From Prototheca cutis (taxonomy: Eukaryota > Chlorophyta > Trebouxiophyceae > Chlorellales > Chlorellaceae): a stretch of 64,000 nucleotides of DNA. How positions within the stretch are numbered: the first letter of the stretch is position 1; each line of letters opens with the position of its first letter. This document shows, piece by piece, positions 37,225 through 47,772 of this stretch. The position numbers were made by a program, and so were the translations under genes. The DNA is taken from assembly GCA_002897115.2 (NCBI GenBank), contig BCIH01000014.1:379980-443979 (forward strand), in the 5' to 3' direction. The notes below the pieces were generated by a model. That model was not told where the DNA came from and ran no database searches. It saw nothing but the letters and a program-made list of their open reading frames with translations.

Positions 37225-40211
37225 TCAGTCGATGGCCATGGGGGTTGGGCCCGCGGTGTCCAGGGCATTCACGGCTGCCTCCGACAGCAGGGTCTGGCCC
37301 TCCGCCGAGCCCGTGTCGTAGGGCTGGGCCATTGCGCGCATGAATTCCCGCGCGATGCAGAGCAGCATGTCCGTGGACAGGTTGAGGTGGGCGTCTCGGA
37401 GCTGGGAGGATATCCAGCCCGGCAGCTTGTCCCGCTTGTCGTGCCGCTGGTACCGCTTGTCTGCGAAGACCATGAGGCCGTAGTCGGCCTTGGACCGGAT
37501 GACCCGCCCCACGCACTGCGCCGCCTGGCGCACGGCGTCGAAGGCCAGGTAGTCGGCCTCCTTGACCTGAAAGGTCTCCCGCAGGTACTCCAGCCGCGCC
37601 CTGTTTGAGTTGATTTTTGGTTGCAGGCCGGCGGTGGGGGGAGGGTTTGGGTCGCTGGTTTATGGGATAGGGGGCGGCACCGTTATGCCATCACCGACAA
37701 TACACAGACGCAGAGAGCGGGACAAAAACCCCCCCAAACACCACACACCTGAGGATGCGGCCCAGGGTGTACTGGTAGGGCACACCGACCATGACGACGC
37801 AGCGGCCATAGTGCCTGTCAAAGTCGATGCCCTCTGCGACTTTGCCTCGCGCGACGGAGAAGAATATGGCTCCCCTGCCGCAGTCGCACGCGCGGCGGTA
37901 GTTGTCGAGTGCCAGCGTCGTCTCCACGACGTCGGTCGTCTCGATGAACACGAGCTTGTGTGCCATGAGCTCTTTGAGGATGCCCATGTCTGCCCAGCGG
38001 GAGACGATGGCATCCATGTAGGCATAGGAAACAAAGAAACAGATGATGCCGTCGGGCACGACGGCGGCGAGCTCAACCAGCAGCTTCCCGTAGCTGCGCG
38101 TGACGGCCGGGTCGTCGCGCATGTCGAACTTGGTGCTGACGGGGAGCTGGTCCCCGCCGCGCGTGAGCACGACGGGGCACAGGCACTGGCGCGTGAGGGT
38201 CATGGCCAGCGACGCCAGGCACACGGGCTGGAAGTTTAAAATCCGCGGGTACAGGTCCAGCGGGGACAGCGTGCCCGAAGTGATGACCACCGTCTGGAAT
38301 TTTTGAAACACGGGCTTGATGGCCAGGCTGGCGTCCAGGCACGCGAGGTGCAGCACGGGATCCGGCAGCCCAGGCGTCCGCTCGTCGTACGGCTCCGCCA
38401 GCACCGCAAACCCGCGTGAGTACGTGCCCACCAGCGTCGCAAAGTCCGCCACGCGGTGCAGGGGGCCAAAGTCGTCAGTCGCCGAGACCTCCAGCGTCTT
38501 CAACAGGCTCGTCAGACGGTCGTAGCAAAAGCGCAACGTTTTGCCCTCGATCGCCACGACGCTCTGCAGGTGTGCCAAGAAACCTGCAGGCGTGTCTGAC
38601 ACCACCTGGTTTACGTTCAGCCGCGTCCGTAGGAACGACAAGAAACGCTGTAGAAAAGCCAGAAAATGCTCTGCACAGACATGGGCATTGGTGGTTGTGG
38701 TTGCGTGTTTGAACGGGGGAGAGTGCTAACGGGAAAGAGTGCTGTGGGAGGGGTTTTGTTGGGGGAGGGGTTGGGCCAAAGAGGAAGAGCCTCTGTGCCC
38801 ATATTTTTCTGTATTCTCCCCTGCCCCAAAACACAAAAAAAAACATGCACCTGCCCGGCGGATGTTGCCTGGGATGGCTTCCTGCAGGATGTCAGTGGGC
38901 AGGACGGGGTTGGCCAGCCACTGGTTCGCATCGGTTGCGCCCTCCCGCAGCGCGCCCTGCGAGGCCAGACCCTGCACCAGGCGCTGGTACTCGCGCCGCA
39001 ACCGCTCGGCGTCCGTCGCCTTGACGCGCTCAATCTCGCTGCGCAGGCGCGCAATGTTCCGCCCCGCAGCATCCAGTGTCTGTGACCGCAGCTCCACACT
39101 GCAGATTGGTGGGTGGGTGAGTCGGTTGGGGACAGGTGGCGTCTCATCGTTGCCAACCCCAAACAGGCAGCCCACACCGCACGTCTCTCCCCAGACCAAA
39201 CCTACCCCCCCCCGCCCAGCTTCTGACCTGAGCGCTTCGATGCAGACATTGTCGATGTTGTGCGCCTCGTCAAACACGACGATGCACTCACGCTCCATCT
39301 CGCGGGAGACCATGTCGGCGACCTTGGGATCCAGCAGGTACTGGTAGTTCCAGACAACGACATTGGCATAGGCCACCATGTGCCGGGCCAGGAAATAAGG
39401 GCACCATCGCTTTTTCCGGCCCAGCACGCGCAGGTCATGCATGGTGTACACGCCCGGGTCCAGGCGGCCCTCGGGCCCGGCACCCTCCAGGCCCTCGTAC
39501 CACTCACACAGCTCAATGTCCGGCAGCACATCCACTGGCAGCGCACCGTTGGCCCTGGCTGCATGGGAAGCTGGCCCGGCAGCAGTAGAGGAGGAGGCTA
39601 AATGGCTGCTGGCTGCGTTTCCATCACAGTTCGCATCAGCAGCCACAGCATTAGTATTTGTTCCTGTAGCAGACAGACCAGCTCCCCCGGCGGCGCCCGA
39701 CTCGGTTCCCGGGCTGCCATTCTGTCGCTCTCCGTCGCTGTTCCCATCTTCCATGTCCTTGACAGCGGCAGCACTGGACCCGAGCCCCCTTCCTCTCCCA
39801 CCGCCGCCCCTGCCGCGCTTGGTCAGCGCCTCTCGCGCGCGTTCGCGGACCCAGGACGCGGTGAGGCGCATGCACCGCGCGTCGACTGACTCGCGCGAGC
39901 CCTCGTCCACGACCTGGGGGTTGACGCAGAGGTTTTTGCGGCTGGACAGGCCCAGCGCCAGCACGGGCGGCGCGCCGCCCTCGGGCCAGTACCGCGCGCG
40001 GTAGGCGATGAGGTCCCGGACTTCGGCCAGAACCTTTTCCATCTCGGGCACCGTGCGCGTGCAGTAGATGAGCTTGCCCGTCTCGGGGTGCGCCAGCTGG
40101 TAGCTGGTGATCAGACTCAGCAGTGTGATCGTCTTGCCAGTACCCGTCGGCATCTGCGTGGAGAGCACAGTGGGGGAAGCTAGTTTTGTTTTTTGTTTTT
40201 TGTTTTTGTTT

Positions 40212-40242
<31 letters not shown>

Positions 40243-40503
40243 GCGGCGCAGTGAGAGAACAACCTTCTTTCACTCGGTGCTGCGTTCATTTTGCATGCCA
40301 CGGAGGTGCAGGTGTCTGCGCGGCGCATGCACAGTCCTTGAACAGCCTCCGCTTGCCCTCACCCCCACCAAAGTACATACCTCCAGCAGGCAGTGGCCCT
40401 TGGCGTCCAGGGCATGTTTCAGCTCCAGCATGTACTTGTACTGCTCAGGGTAGATGTATTCATAGGGGAAATAGACCGGCAGGCCCTCCAGAAGAAACCT
40501 CAT
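37225..40503 (-). CDS. XPD: TFIIH helicase XPD/Rad3 (ERCC2)
   Basis: 5'-3' DNA helicase of TFIIH for nucleotide excision repair and transcription. Five exons: 40503-40381, 40153-39228, 39098-38851, 38670-37749, 37600-37225; 864 aa (human 760). The start MRFLLEGLPVYFPYEYIYPE matches the family. Walker A is MPTGTGKT and motif II FDEAHNID. The Fe-S ligands are present at Cys117, Cys135, Cys257 and Cys292. C1-C2 and C3-C4 spacings (18 and 35) equal the human ones, but C2-C3 is 122 instead of 21 residues because of a Gly/Ser/Ala-rich insertion (~152-250). The HD2 part carries TSGTLSPLDLYPRIL and GKVAEGIDF, then AQCVGRVIRSKADYG. All introns are GT-AG; intron 1 contains a T13-G22 tract. ARCH and helicase domains are otherwise complete. 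Confidence 0.97.
40209..40243 (+). repeat. T13-G22 composite homopolymer in XPD intron 1
   Basis: Thirteen T directly followed by 22 G on the plus strand, which reads C22-A13 in the XPD transcript. Confidence 0.9.
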
Positions 40504-41091
40504 GGTCGCAGGGAAAGGGTGGGGGGAGGGGCTGGGACCGCCCACGTCCCGCCCCTACCGCCCAGTCTCCGTGGAACTGCCCACGCCCTGCAGCATGCCA
40601 GGATGGTATGAACACGCCCATGTCATCCAGATGCGGGTTGTAAACGCTCGGCCCATGCTCGGCCGAGGGAGCATATCGGCGCAGCATGGCGCCGCATGGC
40701 GACCCCCAAAATGGCCCGCGATCAACCACGATATGTGGACACAAGCATCCCCCATCGTCTCCCTGGCAACCCTCTAAGCTGACCTGCGCTATGTTAAAAA
40801 CGATGGCAAGGATGCGGCTGGGACAAGCCGTCCTACTGAGGGATGCCGGGGCCCTGTAGCACTGGAGATCACTTTGGACCCTGTTGCAACTCAATGCACG
40901 CTTTCAGACATCACGAGTTTAGTTGTAACAACCCATAGCTTAGCAGGAAATCGACATCTGGGATTGATTGTTGCAGGTGCGGTGGTTTCGGGCAAGCTCT
41001 ACAGTGACGAGGATCCAAATAAACCCATAATCCCGCCAGGTCCCTGATGGTGTCCGGATGGTACACCTGGAAAAGTGCGCCGATTTTAGGC
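40504..41091. promoter_or_regulatory. Upstream region of XPD and of the U4 snRNA gene
   Basis: 588 bp between the XPD start codon (minus) and the U4 5' end (plus). From ~40,790 it is visibly richer in A/T than the surroundings. It should hold a Pol II snRNA promoter, but no plant upstream-element consensus or TATA box at -30 was recognised. Confidence 0.4.
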
Positions 41092-41232
41092 ATCTTTGCG
41101 CTTGGGGCAATGTCCGCGTTGATGAGGTCTAACCGAGACCGGACTATTGCGAATTGAAAACTATATTCCAAAGCCCGCTACGAACTACTTCGGTAGACGT
41201 GGCAATTTCTGGACGGGACTTATCAAAGTCCT
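41092..41232 (+). ncRNA. U4: U4 spliceosomal snRNA
   Basis: About 141 nt beginning ATCTTTGCGCTTGGGGCAAT, the same start as plant U4. The 5' stem-loop pairs GTCCG with CGGAC around the kink-turn elements TGATGAGG and ACCGAGAC (Snu13/15.5K site). It is followed by the conserved single strand CTATTGCGAATTGAAAACT. The central hairpin closes with GCTAC/GTGGC and an inner CTAC-TTCG-GTAG tetraloop. The Sm site is AATTTCTGG (41204-41212), and the 3' hairpin pairs GGACTT with AAGTCC. This order (U6-pairing stem II and stem I segments, kink-turn, Sm site, terminal stem) is specific to U4. The 3' end is placed at the base of the last hairpin and may be off by a few bases. Confidence 0.94.
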
Positions 41233-41771
41233 TAAAACCCCCCCTTAAACCCGCAGACCAACATATCCACAAACACATTCGCACTTGCATCGCAGTCACT
41301 TGCATCTGATTGGAGAGTTATTGAAGGGCAAATAGAGAAACAATGCTGTGGAAATCTCCTGCGTTGAGAATGGCCATCTGTGTGAAGGGACGACTTCATG
41401 TTTGATAGCAGCAATGATCCCATGTTCTGCGCCAAGCACTGCATGCGGTCGAGCAGGAAGCTTTAAAGAAGCATGCAACGAACTTCATGCTCGTATTGAG
41501 TGCGGCAGAAGCTTGACCTTGATGAGACATTTGGCCCCCCCAAAATGGCTGGCTAGAGTGCAGAGTCGCCCATCCCTCCGGGGGCTGATGCCTGATATCT
41601 GATCGGACAACCCTCCGGAAGCAGCACGGTTGGGTGGCATTCCGGGGGTACGCATCGCAGCATATGCGCCAATCCCTCGGGTTCTATACCCAGCAATCCG
41701 TGCATTCTGGATCGAAAATTCCAGTCCGACATATTCCGTTTCGCCACGAGTCATTGGCGTCGCGCATTGCC
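41233..41771. other. Intergenic region U4 to hexokinase
   Basis: 539 bp, lower in GC than average; it should contain the U4 3' processing signal and the hexokinase promoter. No further RNA gene could be supported. Confidence 0.45.
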
Positions 41772-44277
41772 ATGGCGTACGTGGTCGTGGGCGGGGCCGT
41801 CGGGCTGTTTTGGCTGCTGGCAAAGGGCCAGAAGATAGCCAGGCAGCGGTCTAAGCAGCGCAAGCTGATGCATCAGGTGACTAAGATGCAGTTTTCAGGG
41901 GTGGCTAGTTGCTGTGCACGGCGGCTTAGGGGTAACGAGAGTAACACCTTGCTCATCGACGGCACCAGACCATCCGCCTCTACACTGCAGTATGAAAAGC
42001 TCTTCGACGTCCCAGTCGACAAGCTGCGACGGATACAAGATGACATCGTTGCAAAGGCAGAAGCTGGCCTCAAAGGGGACAAGGCAGGCCTGGACATGCT
42101 GCCCACCTATGTGGACATCCTGCCCAGCGGGTGGGTAGACAAGGGTGGTTGTTCAGGGCTCTTGGGTCGAAGCTGCGGCTGAGCTTTTCGTGTGATGACG
42201 TTTTAATGTATACATTGGCATGTATCCAAGAATATTTTACCCACACACGCGCTGCAGAAAGGAGCAAGGGGACTACTATGCCATTGACCTGGGTGGTACA
42301 AATCTTCGAGTCATGCACATGCACCTGGCGCAAGGGGTGAGGCCATTGCTGGTGTGGAGATTAGGGGTGTGGTGCTTTTGTTGTGGGACCTATTTGTAGC
42401 TGAATGGATGTTGACTTAGCGGATGTCCTGTTTCGAAGTTTTGAGCACTCGGGTGCTACCAAAAGACTTCCTTCTGGCTCTTGAGTCGTTCTGCCTGCTA
42501 CCCAACCCTCTCAGCGTGCCAAAGAGGAGACCCAGCACTCGCTGGAGCGTCCCATCCCGCCAGAGTGCTATCAAACGGAGAACGGCAAGCTGCTGGAGTT
42601 TGTGGCTGACAGTGTCCAGGAGTTGCTTAAACAACACCCTCCCGAGTATGGATGCGGTGTTGCGGAGGAAGGGGGTTGTCGACGATGTGCGGAGCATCCA
42701 TGCTTACCGTTTCTGTGGTGCAATGGGGTGGAACGCCATCATATGTTGTCGTTCAATGCTTCACCAGTCCCCAAACGAAAACCCTGGCACCACCCCAGGC
42801 TTGGGACAGTCCCCGTGATCGGCTTTTGCTTCAGTTTTGGGTTTGACCAGACAGCCCTGGACAATGGCGCCCTCGTCCGTTGGACAAAGGTGGGTTTGGT
42901 GGTTGCTGCGGCATGCTCGGGCATTGGATATCTAAAGAAATCTGCATTTTGAGGGGGCCCTGTCGGCCGTTCATGGCGCCAGGTGCAAGCCATCCCTTGC
43001 AATGTATGTTTTCGCTTCCATAGCCCCCAACCTCATGCCCTGGTGCCCTCCATCACAATCGCAGGGTTTCCATGGACGGGGACTGGTCGGGCAGGACATC
43101 GTGGGCGCACTGCTCGCGGTGTTCAAGGCGCGGGGCTGCATCGTGGAGATCCCGGCCATCATGAACGATACCGTCGCGACGCTGGTAGCGCTGCGCTATG
43201 GCGAGCCGGCGACCCAGATCGGTGTCATCCTGGGCACCGGCACGAATGCCGCTTACCAAGAACGCATTGAGAGGTGTGGTGGGTGCTGGCACGGGGCGAG
43301 AGATGTGTTTTGTCTGTGGCTGGGTGGGTGTGTTAGAAGGTAGGAGTTTGGGTTCGGCACGCACTGTATACCGCGCTCGAGCGCAGCACTCAGAACCTGT
43401 TCCCCCTGCTCCGTGCACCATCATCGCTGTAGGATTGAGACGCTGCCTGCAGGTTTCAAGGGCCGGAGTGAGAGCATGCTGATCAACACAGAGTGGGGCG
43501 ACTTTTTCTCCGACTCCATGCCCTGCTGCGAAGAGGACCAGTGGATCGACGCCAGCAGCGTCAACCCGGGGCACGGCCGCCTGGAAAAGGTGGGTAGCAG
43601 GTTTGATGAGTTTTATTGTACCATTTGTCCTCTCCCGCGCGCTGGGACCCATACAACCCCCCGCGCGCGCTGGGACTCATGCATCCCTGCCCCCAACCCC
43701 GACATTAAGAAAAAATCTCACTCACACACAACTACTACAGTTGGTGTCTGGGCTGTACATGGGGGAGATTACACGTCGAATCCTGGCCAGGTTTGGGCAG
43801 GAGACCGGGCTGTTTGGCGACTCCCGCCGGCTTCCCCCGGCGCTGCTGGCCCCTGGCGCTTTGGGCAGCGCGGCTGTGGCAGCCATGGACGAGGACTCCA
43901 GCGCTGGATTTGAGGCGGCCGGCGCTGCACTGGCCACACTGGGCGTGGTGAAATCCAGCGCCCGCCAGCGCCGCATCGCCGCGACCGTCGCCCGGCTGGT
44001 GGCGCTGCGGTCGGCGCGCGTGTGCGCTGCGGCGCTGGGGGCGCTGCTCGAGCACATGCGCTGGGACGGGGCCAGCCGCGTCGTTGTGGCCATCGACGGC
44101 TCCGTGTTTTGCAAGTATGCCGCATACCGCGACATGCTCAACGCCAGCCTGGCGCTGCTGCTGGGCGCCAAGAGTTCGGCCCTTGTGGCGCTCAAGGAGG
44201 CCCGGGACGGATCCATCAAAGGCGCGGTCTACCTCGCCGCTGCTGCCTCCGACTACAACCATGCGCATGCCCACTGA
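41772..44277 (+). CDS. HXK1: Hexokinase, membrane-anchored plant type B
   Basis: Phosphorylates glucose to glucose-6-phosphate; plant relatives also act in sugar sensing. Eight exons: 41772-41876, 41991-42130, 42258-42336, 42515-42656, 42810-42889, 43065-43273, 43433-43589, 43741-44277; 482 aa. The N-terminus MAYVVVGGAVGLFWLLA followed by a basic stretch is the membrane anchor of mitochondrial-outer-membrane hexokinases. Phosphate loop 1 is YAIDLGGTNLRV (~90), the catalytic Asp is in IMNDTVATL (~217), then GVILGTGTNAAY, INTEWGDF and the C-terminal hexokinase_2 helix region (SSARQRRIAATVARL, VAIDGSVFCKYAAYRDML). All introns are GT-AG with matching phase. The stop is 213 bp from the convergent ORC6 stop. 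Confidence 0.95.
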
Positions 44278-44490
44278 GGCATGGTGGTGTCGCCTCCTCG
44301 AGCCCAAGGCAGCGTGCACGCGTGCCAACCTGACACCCGCTCCATTGCCCAAACGTCCATTCCCAAGGACACACAGCAACTGATATATGCCAAAACCGTC
44401 CCACACGATTTTGCCTTCTGAGATTTAACAAGTCCAAGTGACAGGTGTCCTGAAAGCAACAACAGCTGAGGAAAGAATTCATTGCAATGC

Positions 44491-46119
44491 TCACATTTGG
44501 TCAGGGACCCGTCTCAAGCTCCCCACATGGCGGTGGCTTGTGGGGTGCGGGTCTGCTTTGTTTGTGAGAAACGAGAGCTTTGTCTGCTGCATTGGGGCTC
44601 TGTTTGACCCGGCGCTGCCCTTGAGTGTGCCAGTGTGGATGACGCCATCCTTCCACGCTTCATACTCTCGTCGCTTCTGGTTTGCCGGGTTCACACGCCG
44701 GCCGACCGCGCCGTCGTCCAGGACCTCCTCGTCGCTGCTGCCGCAGGCGCCCTCTCCAATGGGGGCATGCACGTCCTGGCCGGGCCTGCTGGGGATTGCG
44801 GAAGGAGGGCCCAATGAGGGCAGAGTGTTGCTTTGCACCGGTCACCATGCCACTATACTCGCCCCTCCAGCACCACACACATGCATACCCGGTATTGCCG
44901 AGCTCTGCCTCGTTCTCCTGGCCGGCATCGTCCCGGTCCTCCCCCCGCCGGCGTTTCTTCGTGGGAACACCCACCAGGTCAGGCAGCAGTGTCGTGACCG
45001 AGGCCCATGCGCTGGAAAACTCACGTGGCGTGATGCCCAGCGGTTCCAGCAGCTGCCGCTTATCCACCTGTATTCCTTGGGTTTTTTTTTGGGGGGGGGG
45101 GGTGGAGGTTGATGGCGGCCGGGGAAACAACAAGGCCAAGATGTTTGGTGAATCCAGCGCTCCTGCTCAGACGATTATACAACCCCACGCGAGCACAGCC
45201 CCCCCTTTTTGGGCCCAACCCAATCGTACCTTGATCTTGTGTTTTTGGGCCATGGCCAAAAACACCGCTGCTACAAAGGCGGGCTTGCCCAGCGCCACGG
45301 TACCCCTGTCGGCACTCGGCAGCCGCGCGACATACCGCTCCTTGAGCGTTGCCAGTGTGGCCAGGGTGGGCCGTTCCAGCCGGACACAGCCAAACTGGAG
45401 GCACAGGTCGCGGGGCGAGGTCTGGGTCCGGATGCCCAACAGCTTTTGCAGCATCGCCCTCGCATTCTTGTAAGCCTGCAGCGCGATCAAGAGGGGAGGG
45501 GGGGGTGTCAGGTTGTCTTCTCGACGTGACTGCCCAGGATCAGCAGGGGTGATCAGCTTGGAGCATCAATGTCTGATATGCACGCGTGGCAGCATGCCGA
45601 CCGGACACCGACACTCAAGGGAGGTAGTGGTGGCCCTACTTCCGCCAGTCTCTCCTCTCCCCAGCAAACACACATGGAGAACCAAGCGTACAGGTGCTGA
45701 AGCACCGCTGTGCTTTTGGAAAGCAATGCTTTCGATGGGATGCTGTAGGCTGCAAAATTGACTTGGGGAGAGGCAGTCAGGGGGCATGGCCTCAGGAGCG
45801 TTCCCGTTACCCCTGCCCGCACAACCCCCGACACACCCAAACTCATCCCGTGACATCTCCTTACGTGAGACAGGCGAGCTCGATGCATGCTGCAGCTTTG
45901 CATGGCTCTCCCTGTGGCAGCAATGGAGAGGTCGGGTCAAGAGCGGGTGGAGGAGTAAGTCGATGAGGACAGCCATAACAGCCTGCAGCCAGGGACCCTC
46001 ACCGTGCCCAGGCTGGCTCCGGCAAGCTTGGCGTTGGCAAGGCGCATATACTCCATTGCCTTGGATTCGACCCTGGGATTTGAAATCCCCAGGCGCCGGG
46101 TCAGCAGTTTGACGTCCAT
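44491..46119 (-). CDS. ORC6: Origin recognition complex subunit 6
   Basis: Six exons: 46119-46003, 45911-45865, 45749-45692, 45475-45230, 45067-44889, 44788-44491; 314 aa. The TFIIB-like cyclin folds are represented by MDVKLLTRRLGISNPRVESK, GEPCKAAACIELACL, FQKHSGASA then AYKNARAMLQKLLGI, PRDLCLQFGCVRLE, LKERYVARLPSADR and AVFLAMAQKHKIKVD, which follow the plant ORC6 order closely. The short C-terminal YEAWKDGVI helix (ORC3-contact region in other eukaryotes) is present, followed by a ~40-residue extension. Exons 2 and 3 are only 47 and 58 nt; exon 3 has an alternative acceptor 16 bases upstream (45765) that shifts phase. The start ATG is the family start. Intron 4 has a T9-G12 tract (45082-45102). 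Confidence 0.9.
45082..45102 (+). repeat. T9-G12 composite homopolymer in ORC6 intron
   Basis: Nine T then twelve G on the plus strand, just upstream (in transcript sense) of the acceptor of the exon starting 45067, so the transcript reads C12-A9. Confidence 0.9.
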
Positions 46120-46621
46120 TGCGACAGGCAGGGCTCTCTGGCTCTCTCTTTTTCTCTGCACCGCGGTGCTTGCTCCGAGACCACGTGTGGGCTGCGGCCT
46201 CTCCCTCGAACGCGGACTCGAAAATGACACACGACAACTAAATTACAAAATTATGGTACATGGGATTGGGATCGATGTGCAAAAGCCATTGACATGCCCG
46301 GTTTACGTGCTCGAGTTTGCGTGTGCGGGGCCACCTGGGGAGAGCTGGCAAAATTTGAAGGGCCTCAACCCCCAAAACTCGAATTCCCCGACGGACAACA
46401 CCCGCTCGAGCATCTTGACAGAACTGCTCCCCCACCGGGACGTGATCTATTGTTTCATTGCCAAAATAAGTCTGGAACGGGGAACAGGGTCCTCGAGAAT
46501 GGACGCAGTTCGGGGTGGAATCCCCGCCTCTTCCAGGCAGGTCTCTTCTCTGGGGTGCAGACCCACCCACGTGCTCTCGGGTGCCAGAACCTGGGAGAAA
46601 AGCACCCTCTGAACCCCACTG
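46120..46621. promoter_or_regulatory. Divergent intergenic region, ORC6 and PP4R2
   Basis: 502 bp between opposite start codons. Two CACGTG (G-box/E-box) hexamers are visible, near 46182 and 46568, one close to each gene. No exon or RNA gene was recognised. Confidence 0.5.
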
Positions 46622-47499
46622 ATGAGCACATTGCCGCGCTCCCATGACATCAGGTTGACGCCAGAACATCAGCAGCTGCTAGCCAGGGCCGCACTGAGCT
46701 CCATCGTGCCCGTACCCTGGGCCCAGCTCCAGCCCGCCGTGCACGCCGCGCTGGACGCCGTGCTGGACGAGTATGAGGCGTGGGAGGGTGGTGCGGCGGC
46801 GGGCCCACCGGCCCCCATGCTGTCGGGGCTCTCGCTGGAGGACACCAGGGTGCAGTTGCACGCATTGGTGAACGTCATGCAGGCGCCGCCTTTCACCATG
46901 CAGCGTTTGGCAGAGCTGCTCCTGCACCCAGAAAAGCAGTATGCACGCTTGCCGAAATTGGTAAGATGTGCTGGGAGCAGTGCAGGAGGCCTGGAATGTG
47001 TACCGGAGCTCTTGGCCTTGGTGGTGCGCATCTGGCCATGCTCATGTTGTGTTACTGCCACAGGATGTCCAGCAAGCAGGCGTGCCAGCCTGCTGAGGGG
47101 CGGCGACTTCCGCTGGGACCCATGCCCGTTGCAGGCATGATCATGGCGCACCGGCCAGCTTCAACCCCCACACCACTGCATCACATTCTCTCCCCCCCTT
47201 CTCCCCAGGTGTCTGCCCTTGAGAAGGTGCTGATTGTGTTCACACCTGCAGAGGTCTGCGTGCGGAACGATGCCGCCCTGGGCCCCGTGACGCCAGAAAT
47301 TCTCGCGTCTATCAATGACACACCGGCAGCGCCCTGCACCCAGGCAGAGCCTAGGCAGGCCGAGGCCGAGAGCGATGAACCCCCCCACGGGGTCAGTCCC
47401 GGACGACCCGCCGACCTAGCCACTGCCGACTCCCTGCCACCGCTTGAGAGCCAGAACCCAAATTCCGGGGGGTCGCTGCAAGCTGATACTGGCACATGA
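46622..47499 (+). CDS. PPP4R2: Protein phosphatase 4 regulatory subunit 2-like
   Basis: Two exons, 46622-46960 and 47209-47499; 209 aa. The core matches PP4R2: QLQPAVHAALDAVLDEYEAW, then PPFTMQRLAELLLHPEKQY, then VSALEKVLIVFTP (family: PFTIQRLCELL.P..Y, and EK.V.VVS). The C-terminal ~90 residues are acidic/Pro-rich low complexity, as usual in this subunit. In animals the subunit directs PP4 to centrosomes, DNA-damage foci and spliceosomal complexes. The first in-frame ATG is used; another ATG at 46643 is out of frame. The intron is phase 0, GT-AG. Confidence 0.85.
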
Positions 47500-47772
47500 A
47501 CCGCTTCTCCATGTTATGGACACGAGCAGGGCGAATGGGAGATGGCGTCGTGCCAGGGGGTGGGGCCAACCAACACATAGGTGGGCGTCAACGTTGGGGA
47601 CGTTGACGGGCCGATACGAGGGAAGCTACGTGCCCCACTTGAAATGACCTTGCGAACTTGCAAACGCAACTGGAATGCCGGCCTTTTGGGACATGTCGCA
47701 CGCATATGCGCATTATTTTTCCATGCTGAGTTTGGCCAGTCACCAGATGAGGCAGACGAGCGGTGTGAGACG

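Noticed and set aside
41517..41590. Possible C/D-box snoRNA (TGATGA then CTGA about 65 nt later) downstream of U4
   Set aside because: No terminal stem pairs the ends and there is no C'/D' pair; the two short boxes occur easily by chance.
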